Below, piece after piece: positions 8,625-17,366 of a stretch of 44,937 bases of DNA. This DNA is from Staphylococcus cohnii subsp. cohnii (GTDB taxonomy: Bacteria; Bacillota; Bacilli; Staphylococcales; Staphylococcaceae). The DNA lies in assembly GCF_002902365.1 (NCBI RefSeq), contig NZ_PPQC01000033.1, positions 12,912-57,848 on the forward strand. The letters are read 5' to 3'. Position 1 is the first letter of the stretch, and every line of letters starts with the position of its first letter. The notes beneath the pieces were generated by a model that saw only the letters and a list, made by a program, of their open reading frames with translations, made no database searches and had not been told where the DNA came from. The translations under genes and the position numbers were made by a program.

Positions 8625-9494
8625 ATGAGTCAAAAAGAAAAATTGGAAACAGCACAAAAAGGTGCCTTTTTAAGTTTAATCGTCTATATCATATTATCAG
8701 TAACTAAATTTATTGTAGGTTATTTATATGATTCTGCAGCTGTAAAAGCAGATAGTTTAAATAACATGACAGATATTATTGTTTCTTTGGCCGTAATTAT
8801 TGGGTTGAAAATTTCTATTAAACCTGCAGACCAAAACCATCCATATGGACATTTGAAATCTGAAAATATATCATCATTACTCGTGTCATTTATTATAATG
8901 TTTGTAGGTATCCAAGTCATTATAGAGAATGTTCCTGAATTATTCACAAACGAACATCATACTCCTAATATTATAAATATTTATGTCAGTGTCATTAGTG
9001 GTTTGATTATGCTAGCTGTGTTTTATATTAATCAAAGAATTGCTAATCATACCCAAAGTAGTTCTCTGAATTCTGCAGCTAAGGACAATTTGTCGGATGC
9101 GTTAGTGAGTTTAGGAACTGCAATTGGTTTAGTATTTACACAATTTGGATTTCCAATCATTGATACGATATTAGCCATTATTTTAGGCTTACTTATAATA
9201 TATACTGGTTTTGGTATCTTTAAAGAATCAATTTTTACATTAAGTGACGGTTTTAACGAGCAAGAATTAGAAGCTTATAAAAATTATGTGTTAGAAATTG
9301 AAGATGTAATAGAAGTACAAAATATTAAAGGTCGTTACCACGGTAGTAGTGTTTTTGTAGATGTAACGATTGTAGTAAAATCAGATTTGTCTTTAGAGGA
9401 AGCACATCACATTTGCGACAAAGTAGAACAACATATGCATAGCAAAGGCATTTCTTCAGTTTATGTGCATCCTGAGCCACAGTCAATACAGTAA
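8625..9494 (+). CDS. mntE: Cation diffusion facilitator, probable Mn(II) exporter
   Basis: A 289-aa cation efflux (CDF) protein with six membrane helices and a C-terminal cytoplasmic domain (about 205-289). The open frame extends upstream, but AAGGTGGA at about 8610-8617 fixes the ATG at 8625. The transport-site residues are diagnostic: helix 2 reads NNMTD (NxxxD) and helix 5 reads DNLSD (DxxxD), and HPYGHLKSE follows helix 2. Zinc CDFs carry HxxxD in these positions, while Mn-type CDFs such as MntE lack the His. It is therefore probably a manganese efflux pump. The gene symbol is offered by similarity of motif, not orthology. Monocistronic. Confidence 0.78.
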   Translation: MSQKEKLETAQKGAFLSLIVYIILSVTKFIVGYLYDSAAVKADSLNNMTDIIVSLAVIIGLKISIKPADQNHPYGHLKSENISSLLVSFIIMFVGIQVIIENVPELFTNEHHTPNIINIYVSVISGLIMLAVFYINQRIANHTQSSSLNSAAKDNLSDALVSLGTAIGLVFTQFGFPIIDTILAIILGLLIIYTGFGIFKESIFTLSDGFNEQELEAYKNYVLEIEDVIEVQNIKGRYHGSSVFVDVTIVVKSDLSLEEAHHICDKVEQHMHSKGISSVYVHPEPQSIQ

Positions 9495-9836
9495 CTAAGA
9501 TGTCGAGAAAGTAAATAATTTTGATTATTATCATGACTTATATTCATATTAAGTTAATAAACTACTAAAGGATAACCTGAATTAAGGTATTTAATGAATA
9601 TTGATGTATAAACTGAAATTTTATTAGCTTATTTTATAGTAAAAAAAAACGAGTGGAACAGAAATCTATTTTTATCAAAAAGATTTCACTGCTCCACCCT
9701 GGTAAGAATGACTAGAATTTTAAAAAAATATAGAGGAACACCTGAGATTCAGCCCATGCATAAGCCCCACTAACTCAATAAATTGAGAAGTGGGGCTTTA
9801 TTTTTTTACATATTGAAGAAATGCATAAAATTCGTT
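9495..9836. repeat. Intergenic region with two staphylococcal-type hairpin elements
   Basis: No gene is seen in these 342 bases. At about 9651-9700, GTGGAACAGAAATCT pairs with AGATTTCACTGCTCCAC. It resembles the dispersed TGGGACAGAAAT hairpin repeat common between staphylococcal genes. At about 9765-9800, AGCCCCACT and AGTGGGGCT flank a loop containing CTCAATAAATTGAG, and are followed by TTATTTTTTT, giving a plus-strand terminator shape. Confidence 0.7.
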
Positions 9837-10199
9837 TTACCACCAACCATTTGCAGCACGGAATTCAATTGCTGCATCAATTGAGCCATAACGTTCTTCA
9901 GCATATTGAATCATACCTTTTGTTTGTTCAGTTACAGATCCAGTACCCCAAGCTTCCTTCGTTTGTCCTAAACCTCTATATCCTAATTCATTCACCGCAT
10001 CTGGGTTACCGCTTGATTCTGGCATTACAATGTTATCCCAAAGTGCTTTTGTACCACCAGCAGCAATAAATTCACTATATACATCATTGTTTGCTTGAGT
10101 AGTTTCTGCAGCATCAGCTGTAGATGTATTTGAAGTTAAACCAACACCAGCAGTAGCGATTGTTACTGATGCGAATGAAGCTAATAATAATTTTTTCAT
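9837..10199 (-). CDS. Secreted SceD/IsaA-like transglycosylase-domain protein
   Basis: A 120-aa exported protein: a 27-31 residue signal peptide ending ADAA, a short linker, then a lysozyme-like transglycosylase SLT domain. The probable catalytic Glu lies in MPESSGNPDAVN, followed by YRGLGQTKEAWG and the terminal ANGWW, all as in staphylococcal cell-wall hydrolases of the SceD/IsaA group. It is roughly half the length of SceD or IsaA because the long N-terminal linker is absent. It probably acts on peptidoglycan at the cell surface. Start ATG behind AGGAGGA. Monocistronic with a 5' leader of unknown length. Confidence 0.85.
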   Translation of the reverse strand: MKKLLLASFASVTIATAGVGLTSNTSTADAAETTQANNDVYSEFIAAGGTKALWDNIVMPESSGNPDAVNELGYRGLGQTKEAWGTGSVTEQTKGMIQYAEERYGSIDAAIEFRAANGWW

Positions 10200-10557
10200 T
10201 TGAAAAATCCTCCTAATAATTGTTTGTTTTAAATAATTTCAAATTGTATTTGTTAATCTGCATAGTTGTTTTAAAAGTGCTTATTTTTGTCTGTCGTATT
10301 GCTCGGTTTATCAACGTTTACAACTATAACATCATTTTTTTATAGACAGGTTACAGTAAAATAAAAATAAAAAGTCATTTATGAATAAATGAATACAATC
10401 ATTTCAAAATTAAGTGTAAATTGTTATAATTTTAATGTATGGCATGAGAAATTATAGATAAAGTATTGTCGTAACAAGATTTATATCTGTATATCACTGT
10501 AATATTTTTGTAAAACGGGTGATAATATAATTTTATTCAATGGAAAGAAGGAATATT
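10200..10557. promoter_or_regulatory. Divergent control region of the SceD-like gene and gpmA
   Basis: No gene is visible in these 358 bases. A TATAAT box at 10526-10531 and a GAAAGAAGGA ribosome binding site at about 10541-10550 precede gpmA. Single half-sites resembling the WalR motif occur (TTTACA near 10316, GTTACA near 10350), but no pair with the required 5-base spacing was found. Confidence 0.5.
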
Positions 10558-11244
10558 ATGCCAAAACTAATTTTATGTAGACATGGACAAAGTGTTTGGA
10601 ATGCTGAGAATCTATTTACAGGTTGGGCTGATGTAGATTTATCAGAACAGGGAAGAACTGAGGCAGTAACGTCGGGAAAAAAATTAAAAGAACAGGGTAT
10701 AGAGATTGATATCGCCTTTACGTCTTTATTACAACGCGCCATTAAAACTACATTTCACTTATTAGATGAATCTCAACAGTTATTTATTCCTGTTATTAAA
10801 TCTTGGCGCTTAAATGAGCGTCATTATGGTGGATTGCAAGGTTTAAACAAAGATAAAGCAAGAGAAAAATTTGGAGAAGAACAAGTACATATATGGAGAC
10901 GTTCATATGACATAGCACCACCTGAACAAAGTGAAGAACAAAGAAAAGACTATTTAAATGATAGAAAATATGAACATTTAGATAGAAGAGTTATGCCTGA
11001 ATCAGAAAGTTTGAAAGACACTTTAATTAGGGTGATTCCTTATTGGAACGACCAAATTTCACAACAGTTATTAGATGGAAAAACTGTGCTTGTTTCTGCA
11101 CATGGAAATTCATTACGTGCATTAATTAAGTATTTAGAAGATGTATCAGATGAAGATATTGTAGGATATGAAATTAAAACTGGAGCGCCTTTGATTTATG
11201 ATTTAACAGATGATTTAAAAGTAATAAATAAATATTACTTATAG
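10558..11244 (+). CDS. gpmA: 2,3-bisphosphoglycerate-dependent phosphoglycerate mutase
   Basis: Interconverts 3- and 2-phosphoglycerate in glycolysis, through a phosphohistidine. The 228-aa length and motifs match the dPGM family: catalytic RHGQSVWN at the N-terminus (His9), LNERHYGGLQG with the acid Glu, and SAHGNSLRAL with the second His. An in-frame ATG at 10540 lies inside the ribosome binding site, so the ATG at 10558 is the start. Monocistronic, with structured sequence downstream. Confidence 0.95.
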   Translation: MPKLILCRHGQSVWNAENLFTGWADVDLSEQGRTEAVTSGKKLKEQGIEIDIAFTSLLQRAIKTTFHLLDESQQLFIPVIKSWRLNERHYGGLQGLNKDKAREKFGEEQVHIWRRSYDIAPPEQSEEQRKDYLNDRKYEHLDRRVMPESESLKDTLIRVIPYWNDQISQQLLDGKTVLVSAHGNSLRALIKYLEDVSDEDIVGYEIKTGAPLIYDLTDDLKVINKYYL

Positions 11245-11320
11245 TTTTTCAATAAATGTAAGTAAAAAAAGACCTCATAAATAGATAATGAATCGTTTAA
11301 ATAAAATAATGGCTGATCCT

Positions 11321-11352
11321 GAAGTATATAAATGTATATTTTCAGGAATCAA
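11321..11352. repeat. Hairpin downstream of gpmA
   Basis: CCTGAA then GTATATA pairs with TATATTTTCAGG around an AATG loop. There is no strong T run, so it may be an RNA 3' end stabiliser. Confidence 0.45.
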
Positions 11353-11362
11353 GCCACATTTT

Positions 11363-11430
11363 AGAAGTAATGCGACAAAACCAGAAATAAATTACCATTG
11401 GTTTTGAAGTGTTACTTCTATTTTTATTTA
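11363..11430. terminator. Long hairpin between gpmA and the small basic protein gene
   Basis: AGAAGTAA (11363-11370) pairs with TTACTTCT (11412-11419), and ACAAAACCA (11375-11383) pairs with TGGTTTTG (11399-11406). The sequence ATTTTTATTTA follows on the plus strand. It lies at the converging 3' ends of gpmA (plus) and the 34-aa gene (minus). Confidence 0.7.
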
Positions 11431-11528
11431 TTGCGCTTATGTTGTTGGATAATTTTGCGTGCACGTTTCCGTGTTTTAATATTAGGACTATTTAAATTAC
11501 GACGTGCTGTTTGTAAATCTAATTTCAT
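11424..11528 (-). CDS. Small basic protein (putative metal homeostasis family)
   Basis: A 34-residue minus-strand frame, MKLDLQTARRNLNSPNIKTR followed by KRARKIIQQHKRNK, behind a near-perfect AAAGGAGG site eight bases before the ATG. Thirteen of 34 residues are Lys or Arg. The core A-R-R-x-L-x-S-P-N-I-K-T-R-K-R-A matches, from memory, a family of about 32-aa proteins in lactobacilli and staphylococci labelled putative metal homeostasis protein. The actual role is not established. It could bind nucleic acid given its charge. Too short for usual gene finders. Confidence 0.75.
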   Translation of the reverse strand: MKLDLQTARRNLNSPNIKTRKRARKIIQQHKRNK

Positions 11529-11749
11529 GGTGAGGACCTCCTTTATCTATAGATATTATGTAAGAAAAAACCTGAAATGTAAATAGTAATTATTACGATT
11601 TATGACTATTTTTTAAATCTCTCAAAATAAAAGATTAAAATAAAACTAATATTTTAAGTATTTTTAATGATAAATTAAACTAAAATATGTATAATGCAGA
11701 AATGCGACTAAAAAGAGTTGATAAATTAATAGAAAATAGGAGTACAAAA

Positions 11750-13198
11750 ATGGATCAAAAGACGAAAATTATAATGATTTTGATGATGTTGTGTGGTGGA
11801 TTTTTTGGATTATTAAATGAAACCTTATTAACTACAGCATTACCAAGCATAATGAAAGATTTTAAAATAGATTACACACAAGTACAGTGGCTTACTACGG
11901 CCTTTTTATTGACCAATGGTGTAATAATCCCATTGTCAGCAATGATTATTCAAAGATACTCAACAAGAAAAGTATTTTTAACTGCAATATTTATCTTTTT
12001 TATCGGGACTTTAATTGCAGGATTTAGTCCAAACTTTTCTGTTTTATTAAGTGCAAGAATTGTTCAAGCACTTGGTTCTGGTATCATGATGCCACTGATG
12101 ATGACGACGATCTTAGATGTATTTGAACCTCATGAAAGAGGTAAATATATGGGGACTTTTGGTTTGGTGATTGGTTTAGCTCCAGCAATTGGTCCGACAC
12201 TGTCTGGTTATTTAGTAGAGTATTTAAATTGGCGTTCATTATTCCATGTCGTTGCTCCAATAGCTGCACTTACTTTCATTGGTGCACTTAAATTCGTCAA
12301 AAATGTTGGTACTAATCGAAAGACACGTATTGATATTTTATCAATAATCTTATCTGTGTTCGGTTTTGGTGGTTTGCTATACGGTACAAGTTCAATTTCT
12401 CGTGATGGCTGGAACGATCCAATTGTATTGACTACTGTAATTGGTGGCATTATTTTAGTTGCTGCTTTTATATTTCGTCAAACACGTTTGGAAAATCCAC
12501 TGCTTGATTTTTCAGTATTCAAAGACAGTCAATTTGCCGTAGGTATTATCATAATGGCTTTTACGATGATTTCAATGATTGGTTCTGAAACTGTGTTACC
12601 GATGTTTGTGCAGAATATTATGAATGACTCAGCACTTCAATCAGGATTGATTTTATTACCTGGAGCTATCGTAATGGGGATTATGTCAGTGATTTCAGGT
12701 TTACTCTATGAAAAATATGGTGCTAAAATATTAGCATTCATTGGTATGTTTATTGTAGTTGTAACAACTTCTTATTTTGTAATCATGGATGAACATACTT
12801 CATCAGCGATATTAGCTACTGTATATGCTATTCGTATGATTGGTATCGCACTTGGTTTAATGCCATTAATGACACATACAATGAATCAATTAGCGCCAGA
12901 AATGAATGCCCATGGTTCATCGATGACAAATACTATACAACAAATATCTGCATCAATTGGTACAGCAGGTTTGATTACAATTATGAGTCAGGTTGCTAAA
13001 AACTACACACCAAATATGTCTGAGTTTAAAGATATGAGCCAAAAACAAATGACAGCAGAAATTCAACATCAAGCATTGCTAAGTGGGTATCACGGTGCCT
13101 TTTGGTTTGCAGTCATTATATCAATTATTAGTTTAATAAGTGTGTTTATGTTGAAAAGCAAAAGACAACTTAAATTAGAAGAAAAGAATGCTGAATAA
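11750..13198 (+). CDS. DHA2-family (EmrB/QacA-type) 14-helix MFS efflux transporter
   Basis: A 482-aa drug:H+ antiporter. ATG at 11750 is chosen because TAGGAG lies just before it, and the longer open frame from 11687 has no ribosome binding site. DHA2 signatures are LNETLLTTALPSIM at helix 1, QWLTTAFLLTNGVIIPLSA, motif A variant YSTRKVF and motif C GLAPAIGPTLSGYLVEYLNW. Related staphylococcal pumps include LmrS and SdrM. The drug substrates cannot be read from the sequence. Monocistronic. Confidence 0.9.
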   Translation: MDQKTKIIMILMMLCGGFFGLLNETLLTTALPSIMKDFKIDYTQVQWLTTAFLLTNGVIIPLSAMIIQRYSTRKVFLTAIFIFFIGTLIAGFSPNFSVLLSARIVQALGSGIMMPLMMTTILDVFEPHERGKYMGTFGLVIGLAPAIGPTLSGYLVEYLNWRSLFHVVAPIAALTFIGALKFVKNVGTNRKTRIDILSIILSVFGFGGLLYGTSSISRDGWNDPIVLTTVIGGIILVAAFIFRQTRLENPLLDFSVFKDSQFAVGIIIMAFTMISMIGSETVLPMFVQNIMNDSALQSGLILLPGAIVMGIMSVISGLLYEKYGAKILAFIGMFIVVVTTSYFVIMDEHTSSAILATVYAIRMIGIALGLMPLMTHTMNQLAPEMNAHGSSMTNTIQQISASIGTAGLITIMSQVAKNYTPNMSEFKDMSQKQMTAEIQHQALLSGYHGAFWFAVIISIISLISVFMLKSKRQLKLEEKNAE

Positions 13199-13317
13199 TT
13201 AAATTTGCGACATCGTACTGCATTAAGCGAAATTGTCTTGTAAATGATATTAATATTATGATACTTTGATATCAATATAAATATTATGAATGGAGCGTAT
13301 GGATTATAGAACACTCG

Positions 13318-13647
13318 ATGCATTTAAATAATGAACCTTTTCAATTAATGAAAAACGAAGTCAAAACGATTGAAATTAGATTGAATGATGAAAAAAGACA
13401 AGAAATTAAAAGCGGCGATTATATTGTATTCCAAAATTTAATGAATGAAGAAACATTAACAGTCCAAGTTAAGGAAATTGTAGTGTTTTCTTCGTTTCAG
13501 TCACTGTTGAATCAATATACAAATGAAGAAGTTGGAGCGAAAGCAGATGATCAACTTTCTCAAAAATTAGCGGCTATATATCAAATTTATTCACAAACAG
13601 ATGAACTTAATTACGGTGCATTAGCAATCAAAGTGGCACTAATATGA
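13318..13647 (+). CDS. ASCH domain protein
   Basis: A 109-aa protein with the ASCH fold: EPFQLMKNEVKTIEIRLND then EIKSGDYIVFQN and LTVQVKEIVVFSSFQSLL. ASCH domains resemble PUA and bind RNA or modified nucleosides, and some are amidohydrolases acting on N4-acetylcytidine. The specific role here is unknown. The start is uncertain: the ATG at 13318 has no close ribosome binding site, while a TGGAGC site at 13291 precedes an out-of-frame ATG at 13299 that runs only ten codons. A rare start near 13303 or a small 5' frameshift is possible. Confidence 0.7.
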   Translation: MHLNNEPFQLMKNEVKTIEIRLNDEKRQEIKSGDYIVFQNLMNEETLTVQVKEIVVFSSFQSLLNQYTNEEVGAKADDQLSQKLAAIYQIYSQTDELNYGALAIKVALI

Positions 13648-13725
13648 TGAAAATGAAAATAATTGAGTTATAGCTAGGATAAAGTTGTACCATAGGTGAA
13701 AATTTAATTTTTTACGGTAAATATG

Positions 13726-13775
13726 ACACTTTCGTTAAATTCATTTATGAATGAATTTTTCGGAAGTGTTTTTAT
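13726..13775 (+). terminator. Terminator hairpin, copy 1 of a GACACTTTCGTT-type element
   Basis: ACACTTTCGTTAAATTCAT (13726-13744) pairs imperfectly with ATGAATTTTTCGGAAGTGT (13751-13769), followed by a T run. A clearly related hairpin occurs at 18884-18934. Confidence 0.75.
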
Positions 13776-13885
13776 ATAAATATAAAAATAATGTTATAGT
13801 TCTAGCACATCAAAGATTTTCGTTGTAAGATAAAACTTATGGTTAAATAATATTAGATATGAGAAGTAATATTAGGAGTGTAAAT

Positions 13886-14254
13886 ATGAAAAAATTAATG
13901 ACGATGGTGTTCATTTCAATAATCATTATAGCTGGGTGCAGTAGTGGGAAATATGCTGATGAGATTGACAAAGCAGTGCATCAACAGAAAAAACAACAAA
14001 AGATTTTAGCTGATAAGCAAAATGGCGATGTGGAATCTAAGTTTGAAAAAAAGAATGCGAATATCTATGTGTATGACAAAGGTAAATATGTGACTATTGC
14101 TTATAAACCATTAAAAGATGATGATGAAGTTCATTTTTATACATATAAAATAACAGATGGTAAAGCACATTACTTAAAAAACTTTAATTCAAAATCATAT
14201 TCACATGCACATGATGCGGATTATAAAGAAGAAAATATGAACTTAGAAGAATAA
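13886..14254 (+). CDS. DUF4467 cystatin-like lipoprotein
   Basis: A 122-aa surface lipoprotein with signal peptide and lipobox IIAGC (lipidated Cys18). A Lys-rich helix (about 25-60) is followed by a small beta-rich region with VYDKGKYVTIAYKP, characteristic of the staphylococcal DUF4467 family. The ATG at 13886 is chosen because TTAGGAGT precedes it, rather than the upstream ATG at 13859. It lies 29 bases ahead of dsbA with no terminator between, so the two are probably cotranscribed. Function unknown. Confidence 0.85.
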   Translation: MKKLMTMVFISIIIIAGCSSGKYADEIDKAVHQQKKQQKILADKQNGDVESKFEKKNANIYVYDKGKYVTIAYKPLKDDDEVHFYTYKITDGKAHYLKNFNSKSYSHAHDADYKEENMNLEE

Positions 14255-14283
14255 AACAAGATAAGAAGGTGTGTTTTTAACAA

Positions 14284-14892
14284 ATGAAGAAATGTTGGTT
14301 AAGTTTGTTATTAATGGCAGTAGTCATTTTTGTTTCCGCATGTTCGAATGACAATCAAAATGTACATCAAGATGACAAATATGGAAAAGGTGGAAAGATT
14401 AAAATTATTGAGTATGGTGATTTTAAGTGCCCATATTGTAAAAAAGTAGAAGAACATATTATGCCTAAATTAAAAAAAGAATATATTGATACGAAAAAAG
14501 TAGATTATCAATTTGTTAATATGGCATTTTTAGGAAAAGATTCAATTATAGGTTCAAGGGCAGGTCATGCAGTAAGGCAATATGCACCTAAACAATATTT
14601 AAAATTTCAAAAGTTAATGTTTAAGCAACAACCGAACTCAGAAAAAAAATGGATTACCGAACAACTCGTTGATCAACAAATAAATCTATTGGAAATTTCA
14701 AATGGTAAAAAAGAAAAGATAAAAGCGAGTTATAAAACAAAAGATAGTGAATCATGGAAAGCAGCCGAACAAGATCAAAAACAATATAAAGAAAACCATA
14801 TTGAAACAGCACCTACAGTTTTTGTAGCAGGTAAAAAAGTAGAGGACCCGTATAAATATAAGAACTATAAAAAAATACTTGAAGAAAGTTAA
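14284..14892 (+). CDS. dsbA: Thiol-disulfide oxidoreductase DsbA, lipoprotein
   Basis: A 202-aa lipid-anchored thiol oxidase on the outer face of the membrane, introducing disulfide bonds. The lipobox is VSAC (Cys20), the active site is CPYC in GDFKCPYCKK, and the cis-Pro loop is ETAPTVFV. The mature part has the thioredoxin fold with helical insert (about 90-160). It resembles S. aureus DsbA in motif and layout, although clearly diverged. The start has a weak AGAAGGTG site at about 14262-14269. A strong terminator follows. Confidence 0.92.
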   Translation: MKKCWLSLLLMAVVIFVSACSNDNQNVHQDDKYGKGGKIKIIEYGDFKCPYCKKVEEHIMPKLKKEYIDTKKVDYQFVNMAFLGKDSIIGSRAGHAVRQYAPKQYLKFQKLMFKQQPNSEKKWITEQLVDQQINLLEISNGKKEKIKASYKTKDSESWKAAEQDQKQYKENHIETAPTVFVAGKKVEDPYKYKNYKKILEES

Positions 14893-14927
14893 ATATTAAA
14901 ATTTAGATTTAAACTTTAATATCAAAA

Positions 14928-14972
14928 GCCCGTTCCTGAACGTTTTATAAAACATTTAGGAACGGGCATTTT
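14928..14972 (+). terminator. Terminator after dsbA
   Basis: GCCCGTTCCT (14928-14937) pairs perfectly with AGGAACGGGC (14958-14967), followed by ATTTTT. Confidence 0.92.
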
Positions 14973-15040
14973 TAGTTTATATGAAAAAGAAGGACTAACT
15001 TATTGAATCGAAACAATTACGAAAAAAATCAAAATATGTA

Positions 15041-15093
15041 TTGCATATCTCGAAAAGTACAGTTATAATTTTAAATCGTAATGATTACTATCT
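15041..15093 (+). promoter_or_regulatory. adcA promoter with Zur operator
   Basis: The -35 TTGCAT (15041-15046), 17-bp spacer and -10 TATAAT (15064-15069) form a strong promoter. Just downstream, over the expected transcription start, lies a Zur-type operator at 15073-15093: left half AAATCGTAAT, one central base, right half ATTACTATCT. The classical Firmicute Zur box has AAATCGTAAT facing ATTACGATTT, so the left half is perfect and the right half differs at two or three positions. Confidence 0.85.
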
Positions 15094-15107
15094 GAGGAGG
15101 AATAAGA

Positions 15108-16646
15108 ATGAAAAAGTCAATATACATACTGTCATTTGTCATTATATTAGCGATCATCGTTACTGCTTGTAGTGCCACAAAGTCTAACGAATCAAAAGAT
15201 AATGACAAAATAAAAATTAATACTACTGTATTTCCATTAAAATCATTTGCCAATCAAATAGGTGGAAAGTATGTTTCAGTTAAATCTATTTATCCTACTG
15301 GTGCAGATTTACATACATATGAGCCAACACAAAAAGATATTATGAATGCGAGTAAAGCAGATATGTTCCTGTATACAGGTGACGATTTGGATCCTATTGC
15401 TAAAAAAGTGGCAGCAACAATTAAAAAGGATGATAAAAAGGTATCGTTAGGAGATAAAATTGATAAAAGCGAATTATTAACTGATCAACACGACGAAGAA
15501 CATGAAGAACATGGTGACCATCATGAACATGGACATCATCATGGTGGCTATGACCCTCATGTATGGTTAGACCCAAAATTTAATCAAGTCTTTGCAAAAG
15601 AGATCAGAGATAAATTAATAAAACAAGACCCTAAACACAAATCTTATTATGAAAAAAACTATAATAAGTTGAAAGAAGATTTGATGGGTATAGATCAAAA
15701 AATGCAAAACATCACTGAAGATAAGCAAGGTAATACCGTATATATATCACATGAATCTATTGGTTATCTTTCAGAAAGATATGGATTTGTCCAAAAAGGT
15801 ATACAAAATATGAATGCTGAAGATCCATCTCAAAAAGCATTAGCAAAAATTGTGAAAGAGATTAATGATTCAGGCGCAAAATACGTTTTGTATGAAGCCA
15901 ATGTTTCTAATAAAGTCACAGATACGATTCGCAAAGAAACAAAAGCAAAACCATTGAAGTTTAATAACATGGAGTCATTATCAAAAGAACAAGCAGAAGA
16001 TAATAAACTGACATATCAATCCCTAATGGAAAAAAATATAAAACATCTTGATATGGCATTAAATGACGATGTTAAAACAGATGATGAACACGCACATGAT
16101 AAACATGAAAAAGCAATTGCTGATGGCTACTTTAAGGATAGTCAAGTAAAAGATAGAAAATTAACTGATTATGAAGGAGAATGGCAATCAGTTTATCCGT
16201 TTTTAAAAGATGGCACGTTAGATGATGTCATGAAACACAAAGCAAAAGAAGATAATCAAATGACTGCAAAAGAATATAAAGCATATTACCAAAAAGGATA
16301 TAAGACAAATATTAGTAATATAAATATTACGGAGGATACGATTACTTTTAAAAAAGACGGTAAGACCTTAACTGGCCAATACAAATACGATGGGAAAGAT
16401 ATTTTGAAATATGAAAAAGGTAATAGAGGTGTCAGATATTCATTTAAACGAGTAGGCTATAATAAAGATTTACCAAAATATGTACAATTTAGCGATCATA
16501 ATATTGCACCTAAAAAAGCAGTACATTTCCATATATTTATGGGAGATAATAAACAAAAAGTATTAAAAGAATTAGACAATTGGCCAACATATTACTCAAG
16601 TGAATTAACAAAAGCACAAATTAAAAAAGAAATATTAGCACATTAA
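15108..16646 (+). CDS. adcA: Zinc ABC transporter substrate-binding lipoprotein AdcA (ZnuA-ZinT fusion)
   Basis: Captures Zn(II) outside the membrane for an ABC importer. A lipobox IVTAC (Cys21) is followed by a ZnuA-like cluster A-I domain (about 35-310) with a His/Glu/Asp-rich loop at about 125-150 and metal ligands including HVWLDPK and SHESIGY. The C-terminal ZinT/YodA-like domain (about 335-512) contains YEGEWQSVYP and the VHFHIF metal site. The 512-aa two-domain layout is that of AdcA. The permease and ATPase genes are not in this window. Start behind GAGGAGGAA. Repression by Zur under zinc sufficiency is expected from the operator. Confidence 0.95.
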   Translation: MKKSIYILSFVIILAIIVTACSATKSNESKDNDKIKINTTVFPLKSFANQIGGKYVSVKSIYPTGADLHTYEPTQKDIMNASKADMFLYTGDDLDPIAKKVAATIKKDDKKVSLGDKIDKSELLTDQHDEEHEEHGDHHEHGHHHGGYDPHVWLDPKFNQVFAKEIRDKLIKQDPKHKSYYEKNYNKLKEDLMGIDQKMQNITEDKQGNTVYISHESIGYLSERYGFVQKGIQNMNAEDPSQKALAKIVKEINDSGAKYVLYEANVSNKVTDTIRKETKAKPLKFNNMESLSKEQAEDNKLTYQSLMEKNIKHLDMALNDDVKTDDEHAHDKHEKAIADGYFKDSQVKDRKLTDYEGEWQSVYPFLKDGTLDDVMKHKAKEDNQMTAKEYKAYYQKGYKTNISNINITEDTITFKKDGKTLTGQYKYDGKDILKYEKGNRGVRYSFKRVGYNKDLPKYVQFSDHNIAPKKAVHFHIFMGDNKQKVLKELDNWPTYYSSELTKAQIKKEILAH

Positions 16647-16829
16647 AGTCTAAATCAATGTGTGGATTTAAGTGAAATTAATTATTTATATAGATAATGA
16701 GTAAAATTTTGTTTTACGGGAATATTTTTCATAGAAACACAAATATGAGCTTTTCTATCGATATATAAAATATACCTGATATAATAAATGCATCAATAGA
16801 AAGTTAATAATTTGGAGGTATGAATTTTT

Positions 16830-17345
16830 ATGACAAAATTTAATTTTGATCCAGCACATTCAGTAGTAGAATTTTCAGTTAAACACCTGGTGATTTCAAA
16901 TATAAAAGGTAGATTTAATGAATTCGAAGCTTCACTTGAAGGAGATTTAAATGATTTAAGTACAATTAAAGGTGGTTTAACAATCAAAGCAGATTCAATT
17001 GACACTCGCGTTGGTGATCGTGATAATCACTTAAAAAGTGGTGATTTCTTAGATGTTGAAAACTACCCTGAAATTAAATTTGATGTAACAAAAGTAGATG
17101 GAAATTCAGTTACTGGTAATTTAACAATTAAAGATGTAACTGAAGAAGAAACTTTTGAATTATCATATGAAGGTCAAAGTAAAAACCCATTAAATGGAGC
17201 TACAACAGCAGGATTCATCGCTAATGGCACAATTAACCGTGAAAAATATGGTGTGACATTTAACCAACCACTTGAAACTGGTGGCGTAATGATTGGTAAG
17301 GATATAAACTTCCAAGTAAGCCTTGAATTTGCATTAGAAGATTAA
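16830..17345 (+). CDS. YceI family protein
   Basis: A 171-aa lipocalin-like beta-barrel protein of the YceI family: FDPAHSVVEFSVKHLVIS at the N-terminus, GVGDRDNHLKSGDFLD-type loop, NYPEIKFDVTKVDG and the terminal GKDINFQVSLEF. YceI proteins bind long isoprenoid or amide chains. No signal peptide is present here, so it is cytoplasmic, as in other staphylococci. Start behind TTGGAGGT. A TATAAT at 16780-16785 may be its -10. Own terminator downstream. Confidence 0.93.
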   Translation: MTKFNFDPAHSVVEFSVKHLVISNIKGRFNEFEASLEGDLNDLSTIKGGLTIKADSIDTRVGDRDNHLKSGDFLDVENYPEIKFDVTKVDGNSVTGNLTIKDVTEEETFELSYEGQSKNPLNGATTAGFIANGTINREKYGVTFNQPLETGGVMIGKDINFQVSLEFALED

Positions 17346-17366
17346 TAACAAAAATTATAGTAAAAA

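Noticed and set aside
10200..10557. WalR (YycF) operator upstream of the SceD/IsaA-like gene.
   Set aside because: Half-sites are present but no two have the required 5-base spacing.
11398..11586. Plus-strand 62-codon open frame rich in Cys, Tyr and Leu.
   Set aside because: It is the antisense shadow of the 34-aa basic protein gene, and has no ribosome binding site.
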